The notes under the pieces: model-generated
What the model was told of the DNA's origin: nothing
Databases searched by the model: none
What the model saw: the letters and a program-made list of their open reading frames with translations, nothing else
Made by a program: the position numbers and the translations under genes
Source of the DNA: Petasospora fabianii
Lineage: Eukaryota; Ascomycota; Saccharomycetes; Phaffomycetales; Wickerhamomycetaceae
NCBI GenBank assembly: GCA_022641835.1
Contig: CP048715.1
Coordinates: 1,488,001-1,552,000 of the forward strand
DNA: 64,000 bases
Reading direction: 5' to 3'
In this document: positions 56,211-64,000 of the stretch, piece by piece
Layout of the letters: each line of letters opens with the position of its first letter
How positions within the stretch are numbered: position 1 is the stretch's first letter

Positions 56211-58739
56211 ATGGCTGAGCCAGAAGTGAAGAATGTGTTCTCCATGGGAGGACCAACACTGGCCTCATATACGTCGAATGGAGACAAATTGATTGTCGCT
56301 GGTGCCAATGGTGTTGCCAGAATCTATACTGTGGGACAAGATGAGAAGGAGCCTGAAACTATTGATATCCTCGAAGAGGCATCTGATTTGGCCATCAACA
56401 CGTCTGGCAGTATTTTTGCTGTCTCATCTAAGTCTGGAGAAGTTGAACTATACTCTGCGACCAGTTTTAAGCCACATGGTAAGGTGATCAGAAGTGCTCT
56501 ACCGATCAGAGGAGTCACCTTCACGCATGGAGACACAATGGTGGCAGCCGCTGGTGACGACGATGAGGTCCAGATAACAGAAATTGCAGACACGGAACAC
56601 ATAATCAAGTTCAAAGCTGGCGATCAAGTACATGATATCTCTTATAACAACAAGAAGGACTTTGCTGCGCTGTCTTTGTCCAATGGTGAGATCAAGATCT
56701 ACTCCATTTCATCCGAAGAGCCTCAGATTGTTACATCAATCAAAGATGAAACTCTTGCATTGATTTACCAAGATTATGATGAGGAAGCTGAAGATAACCT
56801 TGCTTCCGCCAGAGTAGAGTGGCATCCAGAAGGCGATCTGTTCGCTGTCCCATGCCAGAACAAGGCAATCAAGATCTTCTCCGTCTCCGAAGACTTCAGT
56901 GCAGTCTCCACTCTTTCAAGAAGATTCGATTCCGCTATTGCTGATCTGAAGTGGTCTCCAAAGGGTGAGTACATTGTGGCAGTTGATATCTCTAACAGAC
57001 TAATAGTTTTCGATAGAGCTTCAAGAGAAGCTATTGTTGATGAGAAGCTTCCGACCAAGGTGTTCAACTTATCCTGGGCACCTGGTAAGGATGGGAAATA
57101 TAACTTGGCCTGTGGCTCAGAAAATGGTGATATGATCATCTTCAAGGGTATTGCTGAGTCAAAGTCCCAGAGTAATGGGTCAGCAGCACCGGTTACAGAC
57201 TTGATGGCTGATGATGGTGATATAGATGACAATGTTGAAGATGACCTAGGACTCAGAGATAACGATGATATTGGACTCAAGGATGCAGAAGACGAGGAAG
57301 GTGATGCTGATGACATAAATGCTATGAGTGACGTGTCCAATGATGACGATGCGGGTGATGATCTCAGAGACTTTGTCGACGATGATGAAGACGGACTCGG
57401 GGATGGCTATACTATCCCACAAAAAAGGAGAACGGCGCCTGAAACTGAAGATGACTCTAGAGACCTACGGGACCGCAAGCACTCCAGACCGTTGCAGACA
57501 ACACATCCTGATACAGGTTACGATATCAAACCTTACTCCCCGGGTTGCACACCATACATTTCTGATAGAAGATACCTCACTATAAACTCTATTGGATACG
57601 TCTCCTCTGTGAGACAAACTGCGCACTACTCCATCACAGTTTCATTCTTTGATCAATCGATCCATCGAGAGTACCACTTCGATGATGTCTATGGGTTTGA
57701 CCTTGCTGCTTTGACATCGACAGGAATCCTACTCGGTTGTTCAGGAAAGGGTTCTCAGTCCGCTCGCATCTACTTCAGACCACATCAGAACAATAACGAA
57801 TCATGGCAGAGGACTATCCCAACAAGAGGTAAAGAGATATTGTCTTCAATTTCTTTAAGTGATACCGTTGCGATTGCTTGTACATCGTTAGGATACATCC
57901 GCAACTTCTCACTCTTTGGCATTCCAACGGGGATTCAGAAGTCATCTCCAGTCATTGCATGTGCTACAAATAGCAATTACATCTTCACAGTCTCAGCATC
58001 GAACAGACAGCTGGTTTACAATCTCCAAGACCTTGATGGTCGTTTCCTCCAGAGAGATTTGATGTTACCCCTTGAACTCAGTTCTGGAATTGACTTGTTC
58101 AGAGGAATCTTCTTCAGTACGTACGGTGATCCAATTGTTGTTGGAGATGATGGTGTTGTCCTTGTATTGTCAAGATGGCGCTCTCCACTACAAGCGAGAT
58201 GGGTTCCATTGCTCGATTCGGACTCGAGAATTAAGGAAATTGGTGGTAAGGGTGATTTGAAGGTCTGGCCATTGGGATTACACGGGGATAACTTGAACTG
58301 TATCATCCTGAGAGGTGCCAAATACCCAGTTTATCCGCTGCCACTTCCATCAGAACTCGAGGTTAGAATCCCATTGGGTGGTGAAGTTGAGGAAGGTGCA
58401 GAGGATCCAGAAGAGGAACTTGTGAGGGCAAAGACTATGGGTGAGCTTCTTGGTGAGACCCTAAGTAATGAGGGTGAGACCTTCGAGGATGATGAGGAGA
58501 GATTGAACGGCTACGCTATCTCACACGACAGAGCTGTACTAAAACTCTTCGTACAGGCTTGTTCTGATGACAAATCTGCAAAGGCTTGGAAGTTGGCTCA
58601 AAATCTTCAGCAGGACAAGGCACTCGTTGCTGCCGTTAAGGTTGCCGACCGTGTCGGTCTTGTCGCCCTGGTCAACCGTATCAACTCGCTGAGAGACCAA
58701 AGAATGGAGCAAGAGCTCGCATCACAGACACAGTCTTGA
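56211..58739 (+). CDS. CTF4: Replisome hub protein Ctf4 (And-1)
   Basis: 842 residues (S. cerevisiae 927). An N-terminal WD40 propeller covers about 1-310 (YTSNGDKLIVAGANGVARIY, HPEGDLFAVPCQNKAIKIF, WAPGKDGKYNLACGSENG). A long acidic linker follows at about 330-405. The second, SepB/Mcl1-type propeller lies at about 430-715 (PGCTPYISDRRYLTINSIGY, DVYGFDLAAL), with a C-terminal helical bundle to the end. Ctf4 trimerises through the second propeller and bundle and tethers CMG helicase (Sld5) to DNA polymerase alpha, and serves sister-chromatid cohesion. Two MCB elements in the promoter agree with S-phase expression. Confidence 0.92.
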   Translation: MAEPEVKNVFSMGGPTLASYTSNGDKLIVAGANGVARIYTVGQDEKEPETIDILEEASDLAINTSGSIFAVSSKSGEVELYSATSFKPHGKVIRSALPIRGVTFTHGDTMVAAAGDDDEVQITEIADTEHIIKFKAGDQVHDISYNNKKDFAALSLSNGEIKIYSISSEEPQIVTSIKDETLALIYQDYDEEAEDNLASARVEWHPEGDLFAVPCQNKAIKIFSVSEDFSAVSTLSRRFDSAIADLKWSPKGEYIVAVDISNRLIVFDRASREAIVDEKLPTKVFNLSWAPGKDGKYNLACGSENGDMIIFKGIAESKSQSNGSAAPVTDLMADDGDIDDNVEDDLGLRDNDDIGLKDAEDEEGDADDINAMSDVSNDDDAGDDLRDFVDDDEDGLGDGYTIPQKRRTAPETEDDSRDLRDRKHSRPLQTTHPDTGYDIKPYSPGCTPYISDRRYLTINSIGYVSSVRQTAHYSITVSFFDQSIHREYHFDDVYGFDLAALTSTGILLGCSGKGSQSARIYFRPHQNNNESWQRTIPTRGKEILSSISLSDTVAIACTSLGYIRNFSLFGIPTGIQKSSPVIACATNSNYIFTVSASNRQLVYNLQDLDGRFLQRDLMLPLELSSGIDLFRGIFFSTYGDPIVVGDDGVVLVLSRWRSPLQARWVPLLDSDSRIKEIGGKGDLKVWPLGLHGDNLNCIILRGAKYPVYPLPLPSELEVRIPLGGEVEEGAEDPEEELVRAKTMGELLGETLSNEGETFEDDEERLNGYAISHDRAVLKLFVQACSDDKSAKAWKLAQNLQQDKALVAAVKVADRVGLVALVNRINSLRDQRMEQELASQTQS

Positions 58740-58943
58740 AAGTGAACAAAACTTAATGCATTAAATCATTGTAAAAACGCTGTATGAGTACCATTTTAAA
58801 GATATTGGAGGAACATAGTTCACCTCCATCGCGCATAGCCAAAAAAAGTGCGGGGCGAAACAATAGCTCCACACAACGACGTCAACAACGAGCCATCACG
58901 ACACCACGACATCTTATTATCAACCCACACCCTTACAGATCAA

Positions 58944-59444
58944 ATGTCACGGCCTTCTCAGGTTAAGTATCTTGTGGCACACGTAAACTTTCCTCATGCC
59001 ATCCACAACGTCACAGATCTACGACATATTCAAAAGCAATTCGCATCAATCCAGAACGCTAGGCTCATTGTATGGCGAGACCATCTTTCTAAGGCAGGAT
59101 TTAAGCATCATATGGGAAGGTCCATGGCTGTGTATGAGGTCTTTCCTAACGATCAGACTACTATCAGTGCTGCATGGGGCTCACTTAGTGATGAATTGGG
59201 TAGTATCGTTGGTGTTGTCACCCCAGAGGATCTTAATGATCTCGAGGGTGGGATTAAAGAACAGATCAAGGCAATGCGGAAAGATTCTGATGAGGGTGAG
59301 GTCGTTGCTACAGCAAATGATCCTTTCTTCAGGGTTGAGAATCACGATATTGCAAAGAAGACGCGATTGGATTGGGCTGATTGTATTCCAATGGTGGTTC
59401 GTACTCAAGAGTTAACATCAGGCAAAGCGGGGCTATCAGTTTAG
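58944..59444 (+). CDS. unrecognised 166-residue protein
   Basis: From the only in-frame ATG (58944) the frame runs 166 codons with ordinary codon use, so I think it is a real gene. The first 75 residues have a beta-alpha-beta look: VKYLVAHVNFP, a helix TDLRHIQKQFASIQNARLIVW, and a second strand MAVYEVFPN, a little like an RRM fold. The rest is acidic, with VENHDIAKKTRLDWADCIP near the end. I do not recognise the family; a small mitochondrial or RNA-associated protein would fit but is not shown. No signal peptide or membrane segment. It sits between CTF4 and the convergent NUP57. Confidence 0.65.
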   Translation: MSRPSQVKYLVAHVNFPHAIHNVTDLRHIQKQFASIQNARLIVWRDHLSKAGFKHHMGRSMAVYEVFPNDQTTISAAWGSLSDELGSIVGVVTPEDLNDLEGGIKEQIKAMRKDSDEGEVVATANDPFFRVENHDIAKKTRLDWADCIPMVVRTQELTSGKAGLSV

Positions 59445-59521
59445 TTATACTACAATTTGTTTGAAAGTGAATAAATGTACAGAAGTCATCTCATGATTAG
59501 AAAGAAAAACGAGCTAGTCTA

Positions 59522-61078
59522 TCACTTGGAAAGTTTTTCAAGTGTTTTCTTATCACCCTCCAACACCTCATTCAAGTATTTGATACCAGACTGCTGTTCT
59601 TGCAACACCGTAGCGATCTTCAACACTTGTTCCTGAGTCTGTTCATCATCCTGCATATCATCAGCATTCTCGGTCTTGATACCGAGCTGAGAGTCCAGCT
59701 GCTCACTCAAACTCTTGGCTTTTTCCTTCAGGATAGCGAGTCTTGCCCAAAGCTCATTAGTCTTACCGAGACCGGAAGGATCCTGTGACTTTTCAAGTAA
59801 TTCCTGGAATGTCTCGATGAGCTTCTCTTCGCTTGGAGACAGTTGGTAACCCTTAGACTTGAGGACAGCGAGTGTGGATACGAGTCTCAAGATTCTTCTA
59901 GATATTCTAGTGTGTTTGGCCTTGGCAGCAACGATTCTAGAGGCGGTATCGAGCTCGTGCTTATCACTCAACACTTTATACTTCTCACTGATTTGCTGAA
60001 GAATATTTCTGGATTGGGCAACGTGGTTCACTTGGGTCTGAGCTCTCTTTTGAAGGTCCTCGAATCCAATAGCACGCACTGGAATAGAATTGGTGGAAGG
60101 TCTGTTTTCGTAAGCCTTGTCCCACTCTTCGTTCTCGTTGGCTGGCTTCGTGTAGAGAGCAGATTGGTTCTCTGGTACAGTGTTGTAGAAGTATGTTTTC
60201 AAGACTGTCTGTTGAGAGTTTGGGTCCCAAGAGTTCTTAACTTTTGTAAGTTGTTCCTGGATTGTGATGGAGTAATTGTTATTGGTATTGGCAGCCCTGT
60301 TGGCGTTGTTTTGATCCTCGGACGCGGACAGGAACGACAGAGGTTGCTGCTGTTGTGGCTGTGATTGTGCAGAGTTTTGCTGAGACCAGGCAAATGCTGG
60401 TTGTGCTGATGTAGTAGAAGGCGCTTGTTGCTGTGTATTAGCCTGATTGTTGGCACCACCAAAGAGACTTGATCCAGACGATGGCTGTGTAGCGGCGTTG
60501 TTCTGTCCAAAGAGTCCACCAGTGGATGGCTGTGTGGTAGTAGTGCTGTTGTTACCAAAGAGACCACCCGTTGATGGTTGTTGTGTATTGGAAGTGTTGG
60601 AAGCTCCAAAGAGACCGCCTGTAGCTGGGGCAGCAGGCTTTGCTCCAAACAAGCCACCAGTAGTCGAAGTGGTAGTGTTATTGTTATTATTGTTGCTGCT
60701 GTTATTGCCGAAAAGACCACCAGACGATGTATTAGCATTGGCGTTGTTGTTGTTATTGCCAAAAAGACCACCAGATGATGTATTAGCGTTGGTGTTGTTG
60801 GCATTGTTATTGTTGGAACCAAAGCTGAATCCCGAGCCCTGTGTTGTGTTGTTTGATGTGGATCCAGCGTTATTTCCGAAAAGACCTCCAGTAGCTGGAG
60901 CAGCAGGTTTGGCACCGAAGAGACCACCTCCTGTTGCAGGAGCGGTTGATGTGTTGTTGGAAGTGTTACCGAAGCTGAATCCGGTGCCCGATGAGGCAGC
61001 TGGAGCTGCGCCAAAGCCAGTAGTAGCTGGCTTGTTTTGACCGAAAAGCGAGCCTCCAGTGTTAGTAGATCCAAACAT
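59522..61078 (-). CDS. NUP57: FG nucleoporin Nup57 (Nup54/Nup62-complex family)
   Basis: 518 residues from the ATG at 61078 (MFGSTNTGG); S. cerevisiae Nup57 has 541. The first 250 residues are FG repeats, mostly GGLFG and GLFG separated by Asn/Thr/Ala spacers, plus FSFG near the start. The C-terminal half is a coiled-coil region (about 290-518) including SWDPNSQQTVLKTYFYNTVPE, typical of Nup57/Nup54. With Nsp1 and Nup49 it forms the central transport channel of the nuclear pore, anchored through Nic96. Runs of Asn codons (AAC) give repeats prone to slippage. In S. cerevisiae it neighbours COG2. Confidence 0.92.
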   Translation of the reverse strand: MFGSTNTGGSLFGQNKPATTGFGAAPAASSGTGFSFGNTSNNTSTAPATGGGLFGAKPAAPATGGLFGNNAGSTSNNTTQGSGFSFGSNNNNANNTNANTSSGGLFGNNNNNANANTSSGGLFGNNSSNNNNNNTTTSTTGGLFGAKPAAPATGGLFGASNTSNTQQPSTGGLFGNNSTTTTQPSTGGLFGQNNAATQPSSGSSLFGGANNQANTQQQAPSTTSAQPAFAWSQQNSAQSQPQQQQPLSFLSASEDQNNANRAANTNNNYSITIQEQLTKVKNSWDPNSQQTVLKTYFYNTVPENQSALYTKPANENEEWDKAYENRPSTNSIPVRAIGFEDLQKRAQTQVNHVAQSRNILQQISEKYKVLSDKHELDTASRIVAAKAKHTRISRRILRLVSTLAVLKSKGYQLSPSEEKLIETFQELLEKSQDPSGLGKTNELWARLAILKEKAKSLSEQLDSQLGIKTENADDMQDDEQTQEQVLKIATVLQEQQSGIKYLNEVLEGDKKTLEKLSK

Positions 61079-61363
61079 TCGGGGAAATGGACTCTTTAGG
61101 GAGAAACCACTGAGCAATTGCGCCTGAATAGGTAATATAGTGATGCGTTTGTTGTTGTTCCTTAAAATCGAACAGATCGAAATTTGTTTACGAATTCCTA
61201 GACTTCCGCATTAGGATATCAGAGTATAATTACCAAACATATAAGAATACGCGAAATTGCCCCACACCAAAACGAATAAACTGAGAGGGGCCAAGTTGAA
61301 CTGGCACTAATTATCTCTAGACAAACACCTCTTCTTGATATTTATCATCAACAGCAAGACACA

Positions 61364-61876
61364 ATGGGAATACAAAGAGAGCCATCTCTGGATCACAGCT
61401 GGTCCGTCGACCCCACGCCAATGCCGGCCAACATCCCAGATGTGCCAGAGGTGGGAGCCACGTCGGCCCCGCTCCTCTCCGCTGCCTTCTTCATCGGCGC
61501 ACGCTGTTCGCCATACAACGATGACTTTATGATGTGCAAGGACCAGTCCAAATCTGGTGAAGTTGACTGTCTGAAAGAGGGCCGTAGAGTCACCAGATGC
61601 GCCTCTTCTGTCATTGCTGATATGAACAAGTTCTGTGCTGATTCATTCAAGTTGCATTGGGAATGCCTGGACAACAACAACCACGATTTGTACAAGTGTC
61701 GCAAAGCGGAGAAGTTGTTGAACAAGTGTGTTTTTGATAACTTGAAGCTTGAAAAGAAGATCCCAGGAACCAAGGATCCAATTCATTTGAAAGAGAAGCC
61801 AATTTATAAGCCAAACGTTGAAGACCGTCCATCATACCATGCTTATGAGTTGGCTAAGAAGGAGGGAAAGTTGTGA
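61364..61876 (+). CDS. Mitochondrial complex I subunit NDUFA8 (NUPM/PGIV) type
   Basis: 170 residues with four CX9C motifs: Cys48-Cys58, Cys69-Cys79, Cys91-Cys101 and Cys112-Cys122. Two twin-CX9C (CHCH) domains in one chain are the mark of NDUFA8. The N-terminal PTPMPANIPDVPEVGATSAPLLSA and the PIYKPN..DRPSYHAYELAKKEGKL tail also match fungal orthologs. It is imported into the intermembrane space by Mia40 and lies on the membrane-arm surface of NADH:ubiquinone oxidoreductase. Saccharomyces and its close relatives lack complex I, so this gene is a useful lineage marker. Divergent from NUP57, 285 bases between starts. Confidence 0.9.
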   Translation: MGIQREPSLDHSWSVDPTPMPANIPDVPEVGATSAPLLSAAFFIGARCSPYNDDFMMCKDQSKSGEVDCLKEGRRVTRCASSVIADMNKFCADSFKLHWECLDNNNHDLYKCRKAEKLLNKCVFDNLKLEKKIPGTKDPIHLKEKPIYKPNVEDRPSYHAYELAKKEGKL

Positions 61877-62308
61877 TATCAACTGCCTACTTCTTTGACA
61901 TATTTATTCACTTATTTATTATTTATTCACAATGGATTGTTCACAGATGACATCCGCTGACAGCTGTTGAACGATCCGTTGTCGAGCATATATGCCCTAT
62001 TTATTAGAGTCATAGCACATGTAAGCGATACGACATCCAATTAGCTATGATTGAAATGGCTTGAGTTGTAGACCAGGCCGATACCTATTTATGTACATCT
62101 GATATCATCTATATACTACCAAATCGATGTTGAACCACTACCATCATCCCCCAGTGGATAGTTGACGGCTCTACAGTATTCGTCTGGCGTAAAAGCTATC
62201 TATTTGGTATCCCATATTATACAGCAAGGGTCAAAACCGAACCATCCAATTAGTAACAACAAGTAATTACCCGACAAAAACTAGCTCAAGAGATCATCCT
62301 TCAGTCAA
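61877..62308. other. intergenic between NDUFA8-type gene and MFS gene (convergent)
   Basis: 432 bases, AT-rich, containing two 3' ends. No ORF or RNA gene recognised. Confidence 0.5.
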
Positions 62309-64000
62309 TTAGTCACTGGATGAGGCAGAAGCACCAGCTTCCTCATCCTTACCAACAGCACCAGCTTCCTTCTCTGGAGAGTATGCATATTTGGACTTAG
62401 CTCTGATTCTAGCACCAAAGAAGTAGAAACCATATGGAATAGCACAACAAGCCAAAGCAATGAAAGCCAAAAGGGAAGAGGCCCACTGATAACCCAATCT
62501 GTGATACATCTGAATGGTAAACAATGGACAAGCGGCACCCCACATTGATCTCAAGAAGGTCTTTGCAGCCAATCCACTAGCGGCATAATGTTGATACGAA
62601 TCGACAATGTAGTTGTTAGCTGGGTTGTACAACTGGTTGAAACCAAAGCCACATGCAAAACCAGAGATACAAGGACCAGCCCAGTGAACGTGTGGATAAG
62701 ATGTCCATGCAAAGCAGAACAAACCAATAGGGACAAACCAACATCCAATCATCATTGGAATGAGTCTAAGCTCTGCTGGTGGGATTTCACCACGGTCAAT
62801 GTATTTTTGAGCACGACGGTTGTAATCGTTGTTGAAATATGGGGCAACGACAGTGGCGGACACGACTCCAATGGCAATTGGGATAAACATGAGACCCGTC
62901 ATAGAATCGTTCCAGCCCTTACCTTCTTCATAGACAACTGGGTAGGCAAAGAAGAACATGTAAAGAAGACCATACACAACGGACATGTACACGGTGATGA
63001 GGAAGACAATTGGCTCCATAAGAAGCACAAGTGGTCTCAAGAGTGTAGAGTTGACAATTTCCTTCATGGAACGGGTCTGCAACTCAGAAATGGCTCTGTA
63101 AGTGTCATCACCGGTAGCCTTTCTCAATTTCTTAGCACGTTTCTTGAGAAGAGTCTGATGATGTGTCTCTGGAAGAAGAACAAGAACTGGGACATAGACG
63201 CAACCAGAAATGATCAGCAAAACCCAGTAAAGCCATCTCCATCCGGCATTATCAAAGATGAAACCACCAATTAATGGACCAATGATAGGACCAAGGAAAG
63301 GAGCAGCAGAGAAGATAGACATAGCAACACCTCTCTCGTCAGTTTTCCACATCTCAGCCAAGTTACCACCAATCAAACACATTGGAGCAGAGAAGAACAA
63401 TCCATCAAGGAAACGACAAACGAGCAAAGTACCAATGTTCTTAGCCACGGCACATGGAATGATGAAGATCACAGCAAGGAACAAAGTAAAGACATAAACT
63501 GGTCTTCTTCCAACTTCCTCTGAAAGTGGAGCAAAAATCAAAGGACCAATACCGAAACCAATAACCATAAGTGATACAGACAAGATGACAACTTCCATAG
63601 AGACACCAAATGTCTTCATTGGACCGGTCATACCACCAGTGACAATGGCACTCGCAAGGGCAACGTTAAGACAAATGAAACCAAGGAAGAAAGTGATGCA
63701 CCATTTTCTCCATTTAGGCAAGTTTCTTGGATCTTCCTTGTCCCCGTCAACGAACTGGACGATACGAACACCAGTGGAGGCATCCGTTGGATATTGCCAT
63801 GGATCAAGATCAGCAGAGTTGAAACTTGTGTCCTGAGCTGGGATAGTGTGTACGCGTTTGATATCGATACCATCCTCAAGGGGGCCAAGAGCACCGGCGT
63901 CTTGTGTGAGTTCATGAACTAAGTCGTTAACACCTGGGTTATTAGAGATGATCTTCTCCAAGGAATCATGGGTGTGGTGCGTCAGCTTGGAAACTGTAGA
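62309..64000 (-). CDS. MFS drug:H+ antiporter (DHA1 family), 5' end cut by window
   Basis: The frame is open to the last base of the window with no ATG in its first part, so the N-terminus lies beyond 64000; 563 codons are present. Twelve membrane helices are predicted. Visible motifs include [14 protein letters not shown] before helix 1, [19 protein letters not shown] (MFS motif A, helix 2-3 loop), [12 protein letters not shown], and [11 protein letters not shown] (motif C, antiporter signature, helix 5). The central loop [19 protein letters not shown] is typical of the Flr1/Tpo1-like DHA1 group. Likely plasma-membrane exporter of xenobiotics or polyamines; the specific substrate cannot be read from sequence. 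Confidence 0.85.
   Translation of the reverse strand, partial: STVSKLTHHTHDSLEKIISNNPGVNDLVHELTQDAGALGPLEDGIDIKRVHTIPAQDTSFNSADLDPWQYPTDASTGVRIVQFVDGDKEDPRNLPKWRKWCITFFLGFICLNVALASAIVTGGMTGPMKTFGVSMEVVILSVSLMVIGFGIGPLIFAPLSEEVGRRPVYVFTLFLAVIFIIPCAVAKNIGTLLVCRFLDGLFFSAPMCLIGGNLAEMWKTDERGVAMSIFSAAPFLGPIIGPLIGGFIFDNAGWRWLYWVLLIISGCVYVPVLVLLPETHHQTLLKKRAKKLRKATGDDTYRAISELQTRSMKEIVNSTLLRPLVLLMEPIVFLITVYMSVVYGLLYMFFFAYPVVYEEGKGWNDSMTGLMFIPIAIGVVSATVVAPYFNNDYNRRAQKYIDRGEIPPAELRLIPMMIGCWFVPIGLFCFAWTSYPHVHWAGPCISGFACGFGFNQLYNPANNYIVDSYQHYAASGLAAKTFLRSMWGAACPLFTIQMYHRLGYQWASSLLAFIALACCAIPYGFYFFGARIRAKSKYAYSPEKEAGAVGKDEEAGASASSSD

Noticed and set aside
60447-61040. 197-codon frame opposite NUP57
   Set aside because: Pro/Leu-rich antisense shadow of the FG repeats; the coding strand has a clear Nup57.

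Overview
The window is a nuclear chromosome segment from a budding yeast (Saccharomycotina). It is gene-dense, mostly intronless, with short intergenic gaps, and every protein I can place has a yeast ortholog. Two observations narrow the lineage. A twin-CX9C complex I subunit (NDUFA8 type, 61364-61876) shows that respiratory complex I is retained, which argues against Saccharomycetaceae and Saccharomycodaceae. A CTG codon falls at a conserved leucine in RAM1 (GLSVAQ), which argues against the CUG-Ser and CUG-Ala clades. PIN2, RIM13 and KTR4 have close Saccharomyces-like relatives, so a Phaffomycetales yeast (Cyberlindnera or Wickerhamomyces type) is my best guess; that is inference.

Layout. 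0.4-6.3 kb: PIN2, a MICOS MIC26/27 gene with a small 5' intron, NNF1 (kinetochore), NUR1 (nuclear rim) and RIM13 (alkaline-pH calpain). 6.9-19.5 kb: GPA2, a secreted class 3 lipase, PMT1, NUP53/ASM4, RPN6, NUP84 and a nodulin-like MFS transporter. 19.9-36.2 kb: TRM3 and ATG20 (divergent), CYK3, RAM1, UBX3, SRP14 (intron-split, convergent with UBX3) and a GCK-III kinase. 36.9-39.6 kb: AIM6 and KTR4. 39.6-51.6 kb is nearly gene-free except for a ROX1/RFG1-type HMG-box repressor. The gap on its 5' side is 8.2 kb and holds an AT-rich island. 51.6-64 kb: a Ser/Ala-repeat GPI cell-wall protein, RRP9, COG2 (intron-split), CTF4, an unrecognised gene, NUP57, NDUFA8 and a drug-efflux MFS gene cut by the window end.

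Gene order matches an ancestral yeast block. NUR1, PMT1, RPN6, NUP84, TRM3, ATG20, CYK3, RAM1, UBX3 and SRP14 all lie between YDL089 and YDL117 in S. cerevisiae. RIM13, NUP53 and the MFS gene correspond to YMR153-YMR155. NUP57-COG2 and CTF4-RRP9 are also near neighbours there. This context helped decide several calls (UBX3, ATG20, PMT1).

Regulatory sites seen directly include a PAC plus RRPE pair upstream of RRP9, a PAC site upstream of TRM3, two MluI cell-cycle boxes upstream of CTF4, and a perfect 14-bp E-box palindrome upstream of NUR1. No rRNA genes, convincing tRNA, retroelement, CRISPR array or DNA transposon was found. The most open question is what the 8.2-kb gene-free stretch does; centromere and long regulatory region are the two leading ideas, and neither is proven.
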